21,364 bases of DNA from NCBI GenBank assembly GCA_964645155.1, contig CAZYBG010000048.1, positions 1 to 21,364 on the forward strand, read 5' to 3'. Made by a program: the position numbers and the translations under genes. Positions 8,540 to 14,384 of the stretch are shown one piece after another (the stretch's first letter is position 1; every line of letters begins with the position of its first letter). The notes under the pieces were generated by a model that was not told where the DNA came from, did not search any database, and saw only the letters and a list, made by a program, of their open reading frames with translations. This stretch comes from CAZYBG01 sp964645155. Its GTDB lineage: Bacteria > Pseudomonadota > Alphaproteobacteria > Rhodobacterales > Rhodobacteraceae.

Positions 8540-9529
8540 TCAGGCGACCTTCAGCACGATCTTCCCGATATGGTCCGAGCTTTCCAGCCGGGCATGTGCG
8601 GCCGCCGCCTCGTCGAGCGCGAACGCGCTGTCGATCACCGGCGCGACCCGGCCGGCCGCGAGCAGCGGCCAGACCCGCGCCTCGAGCGCCGCCGCGATCC
8701 GCGCCTTGGCAAGCTCCGATTGCGGGCGCAGCGTCGAGCCGGTGATCGTCAGCCGGCGCATCATCACCTCGGCGAAGTTCAGCTCGACCTTCGGCCCCTG
8801 CAGGAACGCGATCTGCACCAGCCGCCCGTCGTCGGCCAGCGCGCGCACGTTGCGCGGCAGGTAGCTGCCGCCGACCATGTCGAGGATCAGGTGCGCGCCG
8901 CCCTCGGCCTTCAGCACCTCGACAAAGTCCGCCTCGCGGTAGTTGATCGCTCGCTCGGCGCCGAGCCGCTCGCAGGCGGCGCATTTCTCGGCGCTGCCGG
9001 CGGTGGCGAAGACCCGGGCACCGAAGGCGCCGGCAAGCTGGATCGCCGTCGTGCCGATGCCGGACGAGCCGCCATGCACCAGGAACCGCTCGCCCGCGGC
9101 CAGCCCGCCGCGCAGGAACACGTTGGTCCAGACGGTGAAGAAGGTCTCGGGCAGGCATGCGGCCTCGCGCAGCCCGAGGCCCGCCGGCACCGGCAGCGCA
9201 TGCGCGGCCGAGGTCAGCGCGTAATCCGCATAGCCGCCGCCCGGCAGCAGCGCCGTCACGGCATCGCCCTCGCGCCAGCGGCCGCCGCCCGGCCCGACCG
9301 CGGCGACGGTGCCCGCCGCTTCGAGGCCCGGCAGCGGCGAGGCGCCGGGCGGCGGCGCATAGGCGCCCGCCCGCTGCAGCGCGTCGGGCCGGTTGACGCC
9401 GGCCCAGGCCACCTCGATCACGATCTGGCCCGCCCCCGGCCGCGGCACCGGCACCTCCGCCGGCACCAGCACCTCGGGGCCGCCGGGCCGGGCGATCTCC
9501 ACGGCGCGCATCGTCTGGGGCAGGGTCAT
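8540..9529 (-). CDS. NAD(P)H quinone oxidoreductase, zinc-free MDR family (PIG3-like)
   Basis: A 329-residue medium-chain dehydrogenase/reductase of the quinone oxidoreductase branch. The GroES-like N-terminal domain (to about 125) lacks the zinc-binding GHE/Cys pattern of alcohol dehydrogenases; it carries PGLEAAGTV and ALLPGGGYADYA. The Rossmann domain has the nucleotide loop GGSSGIG (153-159) and TVWTNVF, as in the PIG3/QorB-like group. By family it reduces quinones or alpha,beta-unsaturated carbonyls with NADPH. The ATG at 9529 is chosen for its GGAG (9537-9540 on the complement) 7 nt upstream. It lies 64 bp downstream of the SDR gene on the same strand, probably one operon under the divergent TetR regulator. 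Confidence 0.88.
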   Translation of the reverse strand: MTLPQTMRAVEIARPGGPEVLVPAEVPVPRPGAGQIVIEVAWAGVNRPDALQRAGAYAPPPGASPLPGLEAAGTVAAVGPGGGRWREGDAVTALLPGGGYADYALTSAAHALPVPAGLGLREAACLPETFFTVWTNVFLRGGLAAGERFLVHGGSSGIGTTAIQLAGAFGARVFATAGSAEKCAACERLGAERAINYREADFVEVLKAEGGAHLILDMVGGSYLPRNVRALADDGRLVQIAFLQGPKVELNFAEVMMRRLTITGSTLRPQSELAKARIAAALEARVWPLLAAGRVAPVIDSAFALDEAAAAHARLESSDHIGKIVLKVA

Positions 9530-9593
9530 GGGCGGGCTCCGCTGGCTGCGGCTCCCGTCCTGCCAGACCGCCGCGCGGCGGGCAAGCCGCGGT

Positions 9594-10346
9594 TCAGACC
9601 GCCGACCAGCCGCCGTCCACCACCAGGTCGGCCCCGGCCATGAAGCCCGCGTCGGCGCTGGCCAGGAACGCAACGGCCGCGGCGATCTCGGCCGGCGTCC
9701 CCGTCCGCCCCAGCGGCGTGGCCGCCACGATGCCCGCCTCGAACCCGCGGTAGACATCCTCGGGCAGGCCCATCTTGGGCTGGAACTCTGTCGGCACCAG
9801 CCCGGGCGAGACGGCGTTGACGCGGATCCCGCGGCCCGCGAGTTCCGCCGCGAAGGTGCGCGCCAGCGACCGGACGGCCGCCTTCGTGGCGAAGTAGACA
9901 TGCCCGCCGGCCAGCCCCTTGCCGTGTACGGCCGAGGCGTTGAGGATCACCGCGGCGCCGGGGTTCAGCAGCGGCGCGAGCTTCTGCACGGTCAGGAACA
10001 CGCCCCGGACATTGACCGCGAACTGGTCGTCGAACAGCGCCTCGGGCGCCGCATCGAGCGGGGCGAACGCGCCGATCCCGGCATTCGCGAAGAGGATGTC
10101 GAGGCCGTCCGGCGCCGCCTCGCGCACCGCCGCCGCAAGCCGGTCGAGCGCGCCGGCATCGCGCACGTCGGCCACCACGCCATGCGCACGGTTGCCCAGC
10201 GCCGCTGCGGCGGAGCCGACCCGGCCGGCATCCTGCCCGGTGATGACCACCGCCGCGGCGCCCTCGTCGATGAACCGCCGCGCCGTCTCGCGGCCAAGTC
10301 CGGTCGTGCCGCCCGTTATCAGGGCCGTCTTGCCATCCAGTCGCAT
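9594..10346 (-). CDS. SDR-family NAD(P)-dependent oxidoreductase
   Basis: A classical short-chain dehydrogenase/reductase of 250 residues. Seen are the cofactor loop TGGTTGLG (11-18), an acidic Asp60 contacting adenine, NAG (88-90), and the catalytic set Asn112, Ser138, Tyr151 and Lys155 (YFATK). The C-terminus (AFLASADAGFMAGADLVVDGG) is typical of the family. Substrate cannot be read from sequence. The ATG at 10346 has an excellent ribosome site, AAGGAGGT, five bases upstream. It is divergent from a TetR gene, with a promoter and a 16-bp palindrome in the 81-bp gap, and is followed by a quinone reductase on the same strand. Confidence 0.9.
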   Translation of the reverse strand: MRLDGKTALITGGTTGLGRETARRFIDEGAAAVVITGQDAGRVGSAAAALGNRAHGVVADVRDAGALDRLAAAVREAAPDGLDILFANAGIGAFAPLDAAPEALFDDQFAVNVRGVFLTVQKLAPLLNPGAAVILNASAVHGKGLAGGHVYFATKAAVRSLARTFAAELAGRGIRVNAVSPGLVPTEFQPKMGLPEDVYRGFEAGIVAATPLGRTGTPAEIAAAVAFLASADAGFMAGADLVVDGGWSAV

Positions 10347-10360
10347 GTCTACCTCCTTTA

Positions 10361-10376
10361 TGTATCGATCCCTACA
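10361..10376. promoter_or_regulatory. Operator-like palindrome 1 (SDR side)
   Basis: TGTATCGATCCCTACA is an imperfect 16-bp inverted repeat with TGTA/TACA ends and a CGATC core. It overlaps the predicted transcription start of the SDR gene and lies next to its ribosome site. It matches the palindrome at 10413-10428, which makes a TetR binding site likely. Confidence 0.55.
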
Positions 10377-10404
10377 TTAATCGGCGGTGGCTGGCCGCCG
10401 TCAA
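10376..10404 (-). promoter_or_regulatory. Sigma-70-type promoter for the SDR-quinone reductase operon
   Basis: On the minus strand TTGACG (10399-10404) and ATTAAT (10376-10381) are separated by exactly 17 bp. The start of transcription would fall near 10369, inside operator-like palindrome 1, so a bound repressor would block initiation. Confidence 0.5.
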
Positions 10405-10412
10405 CCGAATAG

Positions 10413-10428
10413 TGTAGCGATCGTTACA
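10413..10428. promoter_or_regulatory. Operator-like palindrome 2 (tetR side)
   Basis: TGTAGCGATCGTTACA is a near-perfect 16-bp inverted repeat (one mismatched pair) sharing TGTA-N-CGATC-TACA with the site at 10361. The centres are 52 bp apart, about five helical turns. It runs up to and includes the A of the tetR ATG, so it probably mediates autorepression. Confidence 0.55.
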
Positions 10429-10994
10429 TGAATGAACGCACAGGCCCTGCGCGCGGCCGCCCGCGCACGTTCTCCGTCGAGGCGGTCCTCGATGCTGCCG
10501 TCGGGGTATTCTGGGCCAGGGGCTATGCCGGCGCCTCGATCAGCGACCTGACCGCGGCGACCGGCCTCGCGCCGCCCAGCCTCTACGCCGCCTTCGGCTC
10601 CAAGCGCGGCATCTTCCTTGCCGCGCTCGACCGCTATGCCGAGACCTGTGGCGCGGGCCCGGTCCGGGCGCTCGCCGCGGCCCCGGCCGCCGGCAAGGCC
10701 GCGGCCCTCGCCGAGGCCACGGTCGCGCTCTGCTTTCCCGACGACCGGCCCTGCGGCTGCCTCATCGCCTGCGTCGGCGCCGAGGCGGCGGCGGGCGACG
10801 CGGCGATCCGCCGGCATGTCGGGGCGCTCTTCGCGCGCAGCATCGCTGCGCTCGACGCGGCCCGCGCCGGCAGCACCCTGGAAGATGGAGAGGTCCTGCT
10901 GGCCGCGCTGCAGGCCGGTGCGGTCCGCGCCCGGGCCGGCGCCACGCCGGACGAGGTGCGGGCGCTGGTCGCGCGGCTGGCCGCGCCGCGCTAG
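10428..10994 (+). CDS. TetR-family transcriptional regulator, cysteine-rich
   Basis: A 188-residue TetR-type repressor. The N-terminal helix-turn-helix domain covers about 14-60 (SISDLTAATGLAPPSLYAAFGSKRG). The C-terminal ligand domain contains Cys102, Cys109, Cys111 and Cys115 within 14 residues, plus Cys74; this dense set is unusual and could allow thiol-based sensing of electrophiles or quinones, by analogy with NemR. The divergent SDR and quinone reductase are its likely targets through two matching palindromes. There is no ribosome site before the ATG at 10428, and a possible TAGTGT -10 box (10410-10415) would start the mRNA within a few bases, so the message may be leaderless. The stop is 18 bp from the convergent COQ9 gene. 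Confidence 0.88.
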   Translation: MNERTGPARGRPRTFSVEAVLDAAVGVFWARGYAGASISDLTAATGLAPPSLYAAFGSKRGIFLAALDRYAETCGAGPVRALAAAPAAGKAAALAEATVALCFPDDRPCGCLIACVGAEAAAGDAAIRRHVGALFARSIAALDAARAGSTLEDGEVLLAALQAGAVRARAGATPDEVRALVARLAAPR

Positions 10995-11012
10995 CGCCGC
11001 ACCAGCGCCGCT

Positions 11013-11696
11013 CTAGCCCTGCCCGCCCCAGCGCCCGGGCATCGGGATATCGGGCATCCTCGTCGGCGCCCGCACCTTCGAGGCGAGCCAGGCCGGGCCC
11101 GCCAGCACGCGCCGCAGGACCGGGTTGTCGTTGACCCGGGCCTTGACCTTCTCGACCTGCATGACGTTCTCGATCCGCCGGTCGAGGAAGTCCCACGTCG
11201 CCTGGAAGCCGGTGCTGTCGTCGCCGAGCCAGTAGAGCACGGTCGAGGCATAGACGGCCGAGAGCGTGGCGCGCTTGGTGTACCAGTTGATGTCGTCCGA
11301 GGTGTCTCCCAGCGTCGTCCAGATCAGGTCGGCAGTGCCCCAGACCAGCCTGGCGCCTTCGGCCGAATGGTTCGGCAGCGCGAACAGCGCCATCGCCCGC
11401 CGCACCCCCTCGCGCTCGACGACCGCCTCGAGCCGGAGCCGGATCGCCGCGGCGATCCGCTCGCGGAAGCGCATCGCGCCGAGGTCGGCGGCACGCATCC
11501 GCTCCACCATCTCGCGGTCGCCGCGCCTGTGGTAGGCGACCGCGAGGTCGAGCGCGCCGCGCGGGCAGGCCGCACGCGCCGCGCCGATCTCGATCCCCGC
11601 GTCGCGGGCCGCGGCACGGAACGTCGCGGCGCTCCAGCCGTCGAACGGCACATGGTCCAGCGCCGCGTCAAGCAGCCGTTCCGTCAGGTCATCCAT
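11013..11696 (-). CDS. COQ9-family protein (rpsU-divergent)
   Basis: A 227-residue member of the COQ9 family, named in bacteria for being transcribed divergently from rpsU, which is exactly the arrangement here. The N-terminal region (1-60) is a TetR-like helical fold; the C-terminal COQ9 domain shows WSAATF, LFALPNH, the long DLIWTTLGDTSDDINWYTKR segment and YWLGDDS. Eukaryotic COQ9 binds lipids and presents ubiquinone precursors to COQ7; a role in ubiquinone synthesis is inferred. GGGAG, six bases before the ATG at 11696, supports the start. Its end faces the tetR gene. Confidence 0.9.
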   Translation of the reverse strand: MDDLTERLLDAALDHVPFDGWSAATFRAAARDAGIEIGAARAACPRGALDLAVAYHRRGDREMVERMRAADLGAMRFRERIAAAIRLRLEAVVEREGVRRAMALFALPNHSAEGARLVWGTADLIWTTLGDTSDDINWYTKRATLSAVYASTVLYWLGDDSTGFQATWDFLDRRIENVMQVEKVKARVNDNPVLRRVLAGPAWLASKVRAPTRMPDIPMPGRWGGQG

Positions 11697-11724
11697 CGCA
11701 CGCTCCCGCCGTTGTCAGGTCCGC

Positions 11725-11753
11725 TGGACAAGATAGGGGGGCTTTGCTATAGG
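11725..11753 (+). promoter_or_regulatory. Sigma-70-type promoter for rpsU
   Basis: TGGACA (11725-11730) and TATAGG (11748-11753) are spaced by 17 bp and precede rpsU by about 50 nt. It is the best promoter-like sequence in the COQ9-rpsU divergent gap. Confidence 0.5.
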
Positions 11754-11762
11754 GCCACCTCC

Positions 11763-11805
11763 TGCATTTCATGCAACTCTAACCCAGGAAGGTGGTGACA
11801 ACCAC
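11763..11805 (+). promoter_or_regulatory. Structured rpsU leader with three-codon open frame
   Basis: The leader has a stem TGCAT-TTC-ATGCA (11763-11775), a tiny open frame ATG CAA CTC TAA (11771-11782), the ribosome site AGGAAGG (11786-11792), and a second stem GTGGT-GACA-ACCAC (11792-11805) that touches both the ribosome site and the ATG. Such folding could tune S21 synthesis; regulation is inferred, not shown. Confidence 0.35.
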
Positions 11806-12012
11806 ATGCAGGTCAGCGTTCGCGACAACAACGTCGATCAGGCGCTCCGGGCTCTGAAGAAGAAACTTCAGCGCGAAGGCGTCTTCCGCGAGATGAAGCT
11901 CAAGCAGCATTTCGAGAAGCCGTCGGAAAAGCGTGCCCGCGAGAAGGCCGAGGCGATCCGCCGCGCCCGCAAGCTGGCGCGCAAGAAGGCCCAGCGCGAA
12001 GGGCTGCTGTAG
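11806..12012 (+). CDS. rpsU: 30S ribosomal protein S21
   Basis: A 68-residue basic protein of the small ribosomal subunit that helps initiate translation near the anti-Shine-Dalgarno end of 16S rRNA. The family start (MQVSVRDNNVDQALRALKKKLQREGVFREMKL) and Lys/Arg-rich C-terminus (RARKLARKKAQ) are clear, and the length is normal. AGGAAGG lies 13 nt before the ATG, separated from it by a small hairpin. It has its own promoter and terminator, and is divergent from the COQ9 gene. Confidence 0.97.
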   Translation: MQVSVRDNNVDQALRALKKKLQREGVFREMKLKQHFEKPSEKRAREKAEAIRRARKLARKKAQREGLL

Positions 12013-12033
12013 GCCCTGGCCGACAGGTGAACC

Positions 12034-12051
12034 GGGCGGGGCGACCCGCCC
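12034..12051 (+). other. GCGA-tetraloop hairpin after rpsU
   Basis: GGGCGGG-GCGA-CCCGCCC is a perfect 7-bp GC stem closed by a GNRA-class tetraloop, 22 nt past the rpsU stop and just before the terminator. It may protect the mRNA 3' end. Confidence 0.45.
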
Positions 12052-12058
12052 AGGCGTG

Positions 12059-12094
12059 AACCCCCGAGGCGAAGGCCCGGGGGTTTGTCGTTTT
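12059..12094 (+). terminator. Intrinsic terminator of rpsU
   Basis: AACCCCCG (12059-12066) pairs with CGGGGGTT (12078-12085) across a short loop, followed by the T-rich run TTTGTCGTTTT (12084-12094). This is the only classical stem plus T-tract in the window. Confidence 0.65.
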
Positions 12095-12145
12095 CCGGGG
12101 CCGGGGTCGGACGATGCGGCCGACGAAGGCCCCGGTCGGGCGGCG

Positions 12146-12586
12146 TCACACCGCCTCGCCCGCCGCCTTCGCCGTGTTCTCCTCGCCGGGCTGAAGGATC
12201 GCCCACTGGATGCCGAAGGGGTCGCGCAGGAGGCCCCAGTCGTCGCCCCAGAACTGCCGCTCGAACGGCATCACCTCGGTGCAGCCGGCGGCGATCGCGC
12301 GGTCCCACCAGGCGCGGCCATCCGCCACAACCAGCTGGAGGTGGCCGAAGCCGCCCTGCGGCGCGCCCTCGCCATGGTCGGTCATCATCAGCGCGCCGCC
12401 GTTGATCTCGACCTGGCAGTGCATCAGCCGGCCCGGCGTCTGGCCCGGCATCCGGCCGATATCGATCGCGCCGAAGGCACCGATGTAGAAGTCGGCCGCC
12501 GCGCCGGCCTGGCCGCGCATGTCGATATAGGGGATCACGCCGTTCATCACGGACGGATCGGGTTGGTTGGTCGCGGTGTCGGGCAT
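12146..12586 (-). CDS. VOC-family protein, PhnB/glyoxalase-like
   Basis: A 146-residue protein of the vicinal oxygen chelate fold, nearest in character to PhnB-like proteins. Recognisable are VIPYIDM at the first strand, AADFYIGAFGA, CQVEINGGALMMTD, the second-module strand FGHLQLVVADG and the closing DDWGLLRDPFGIQWAIL. His56 and His82 are candidate metal ligands. VOC proteins include isomerases, dioxygenases and resistance proteins, so function is open. The ATG at 12586 has GGGAGG six bases upstream; the in-frame extension to 12673 is Pro/Gly-rich and not family-like. Transcription probably starts about 100 nt further up, at a good promoter. Its end faces the rpsU terminator. Confidence 0.82.
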   Translation of the reverse strand: MPDTATNQPDPSVMNGVIPYIDMRGQAGAAADFYIGAFGAIDIGRMPGQTPGRLMHCQVEINGGALMMTDHGEGAPQGGFGHLQLVVADGRAWWDRAIAAGCTEVMPFERQFWGDDWGLLRDPFGIQWAILQPGEENTAKAAGEAV

Positions 12587-12620
12587 CGGAGGCCTCCCTG
12601 GCGCGCCCGGGTCCTGGCCG

Positions 12621-12654
12621 CCCCGGCCGGTCGGGGCGCTGCTGCCGGCCGGGG
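12621..12654 (-). repeat. 10-bp inverted repeat in the leader of the VOC gene
   Basis: CCCCGGCCGG (12621-12630) and CCGGCCGGGG (12645-12654) are perfect complements around a 14-nt loop. In the VOC mRNA leader they would form a very stable stem about 35 nt before the ribosome site. Confidence 0.4.
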
Positions 12655-12693
12655 GGCCGCGGACCGGGCGCATCGGGCACGGTCCGCCCGGTC

Positions 12694-12721
12694 ATCATAC
12701 AAACCGCACGGTATCTTTCAA
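12694..12721 (-). promoter_or_regulatory. Sigma-70-type promoter for the VOC gene
   Basis: On the minus strand TTGAAA (12716-12721) and TATGAT (12694-12699) are spaced by 16 bp. Both boxes are close to consensus for this GC-rich genome. The leader would be about 100 nt. Confidence 0.5.
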
Positions 12722-12815
12722 CTCCCGGGCGACGGCTGGGCACCGTTCCGCCGACGCCGGCTTGTCGGCGCGGCGGGCCGGATGCTAGGCAGGCGCGACC
12801 TCCGGAGGCGCCCGC

Positions 12816-13268
12816 ATGACACCCTTCCGCACGATCGCCCTTCTGGCCCTCCTCGCGCTCGCCGCCTGCGGCGGCCGGCCGGAACCCGAGCCGCAGCGCG
12901 CCGCCCATGCCGGCCCGGCCGAGATCAACCGCCTGATCGCCCGCTACGCCAACACCTACGACGTGCCCGAGGACCTCGTGCACCGCGTGGTGATCCGCGA
13001 AAGCCGCTACAACCCCGCCGCCCGCAACGGGCCCTATTGGGGCCTGATGCAGATCCATCCCCAGACCGCCGCCACGATGGGCTATCGCGGCCCGCCCGAG
13101 GGGCTGCTCGATCCCGACACGAACCTGCGCTATGCGGTGAAGTACCTGCGCGGCGCCTGGCTGGTCTCGCGCGGTGATCGCGACGCGGCGGTCGGCTGGT
13201 ACGCGCGCGGCTACTACTACGAGGCCAAGCGCCTGGGGCTGCTGGAGGAGACCGGGCTCAGGGGGTAG
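12816..13268 (+). CDS. Small lytic transglycosylase lipoprotein (SLT domain)
   Basis: A 150-residue envelope protein. The first 18 residues are a lipoprotein signal with lipobox LALAAC (Cys18 becomes lipidated). A compact SLT goose-lysozyme-like domain follows, with the catalytic Glu62 in RESRYNP, GLMQI (76-80), and the NLRYAVKYL and GWYARGYYY segments. Such enzymes cleave glycan strands to 1,6-anhydromuramic acid ends. The protein is little more than the bare catalytic domain. GGAGG (12804-12808) sits 7 nt before the ATG. It is unlinked to the mre operon, and its job in growth, division or secretion-machine assembly cannot be told. Confidence 0.88.
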   Translation: MTPFRTIALLALLALAACGGRPEPEPQRAAHAGPAEINRLIARYANTYDVPEDLVHRVVIRESRYNPAARNGPYWGLMQIHPQTAATMGYRGPPEGLLDPDTNLRYAVKYLRGAWLVSRGDRDAAVGWYARGYYYEAKRLGLLEETGLRG

Positions 13269-13283
13269 GGCCGGAGCCGGCCC
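13268..13283. terminator. Hairpin between convergent SLT and GFA genes
   Basis: GGGCCGG-AG-CCGGCCC begins at the last base of the SLT stop codon. It sits in the 48-bp gap between convergent genes and may act on both strands; no T-tract follows. Confidence 0.35.
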
Positions 13284-13316
13284 CGGCGATCGGGCCGCGG
13301 CCACCACAGACGCGGC

Positions 13317-13661
13317 TCAGCCGAGGCTGACGACCGGCACCGCCGCCACTTCGGGGCACGCGAAGTTCACCATGTTGACGCCCATCTTCGTCGCTCTCCC
13401 CTCCGGCCCGGTCCAGTGCGTCAGCACGCCGCAGACGGCACAGCGATGGAAGGCAAGCAGGCGGGTCGCGCGACGGTAGATCCGGGTCTGCCCGCTCACG
13501 ACCACCGTGCCGGGTGGAAAATATGCCCACAGCGCGCCAAGGCGCTGGCAGAAGGAACAGGGGCAGTCGTTGATTTCGGAGGGCAGGCCGGGGATCCGCA
13601 GCACGACGGCGCCGCAATCGCAACTCCCCCGGAAGCCCCCGCTGCTCGGTCGTTCTGCCAT
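13317..13661 (-). CDS. GFA/CENP-V family zinc-binding protein
   Basis: A 114-residue protein of the GFA (glutathione-dependent formaldehyde-activating)/CENP-V fold. The zinc ligands are seen as C14-x-C16, C33-x-C35-x2-C38 and C74-x2-C77, with the usual GALWAYF after the second cluster and CAVCGVLTHW at the third. Most bacterial members have no proven substrate; formaldehyde-glutathione chemistry is shown only for a few. The start is uncertain: the ATG at 13661 fits the family, a TTG at 13673 is in frame, and neither has a strong ribosome site. It lies downstream of the Lrp gene on the same strand order but about 130 bp away. Confidence 0.82.
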   Translation of the reverse strand: MAERPSSGGFRGSCDCGAVVLRIPGLPSEINDCPCSFCQRLGALWAYFPPGTVVVSGQTRIYRRATRLLAFHRCAVCGVLTHWTGPEGRATKMGVNMVNFACPEVAAVPVVSLG

Positions 13662-13789
13662 GCGACGGCCCAACGCGGTTTCGCTCGGGCGAGAGACCTA
13701 GCATGGCCCCGGCGTGACCGCCTATCGATTCGGTGTGCCGGCCAGACGCGCCGGCGAGGTACCGCCCTCCCGGGCAGCCACGCTCCGCC

Positions 13790-14248
13790 TCACACCGGCA
13801 GCGCCGTCGTCTTGAACACCGTCCGCAGCGCGAAGCTCGAATGCATCTGCTGGACGCCCGGCAGGCGCGCCAGATGCTGGCGGTGGATGCGGGCGAAATC
13901 CTCGGTGTCGTGGGCCACCACCTTCAGCAGGTAGTCCGCCGTCCCCGCCATCAGGTGGCATTCGAGGATGTCGGGCACGCGGCGCACCTCCCGCTCGAAC
14001 GCGTCCAGCACCTCGTCGGCCTGCCCCGACAGCGTGATCTCGACGAACACCGTGGTCGGCCGCCCCAGCTTGCGGGCGTCGAGCAGCGCCACGTAGTCGG
14101 CGATGTAGCCCTCGGCCTCCAGCCTCTGCACGCGGCGGTGGCAGGCCGAAGGCGAGAGGTTCACCCGCTCGGACAGCTCGGCATTGGTCATCCGGCCCTG
14201 CTTCTGCAGCACGGTCAGGATCCGGCGGTCGATGGCGTCGAGTTCCAC
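13790..14248 (-). CDS. Lrp/AsnC-family regulator, likely controls ald
   Basis: A 152-residue Lrp-type transcription factor. The N-terminal winged helix-turn-helix (about 4-50, with NAELSERVNLSPSACHRRVQRLE) is followed by the RAM ligand-binding and oligomerisation domain (about 65-140, VFVEITLSG; CHLMAGTADYLLKVV). Its divergent position to alanine dehydrogenase matches the common Lrp-ald pair in which the regulator activates ald in response to alanine. The start is a GTG at 14248 with AGGAG about 11 nt upstream. The divergent gap holds inverted and direct repeats that may be its sites. Confidence 0.9.
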   Translation of the reverse strand: MELDAIDRRILTVLQKQGRMTNAELSERVNLSPSACHRRVQRLEAEGYIADYVALLDARKLGRPTTVFVEITLSGQADEVLDAFEREVRRVPDILECHLMAGTADYLLKVVAHDTEDFARIHRQHLARLPGVQQMHSSFALRTVFKTTALPV

Positions 14249-14294
14249 TTGTGCGCAAGCTCCTGCGAAGAATCCGTTCCCGTTTCGAAGAAAC
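14249..14294. promoter_or_regulatory. Candidate Lrp-type binding region between lrp and ald
   Basis: TTGTGCGCAA (14249-14258) is a TTG/CAA-ended inverted repeat beside the lrp start. GTTTC-GAA-GAAAC (14282-14294) is a perfect inverted repeat. The word CGAAGAA recurs at 14266 and 14286, 20 bp apart. Periodic weak repeats suit an Lrp octamer, but binding is only inferred. Confidence 0.3.
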
Positions 14295-14384
14295 TACGGC
14301 GCAGGGCACAGGATGCCACCATTCTTTTCAACCCTCTTCGGCCCGGACCGGGGCATTCTGCGGCAGGGAGAAGGAGCCAGACCC

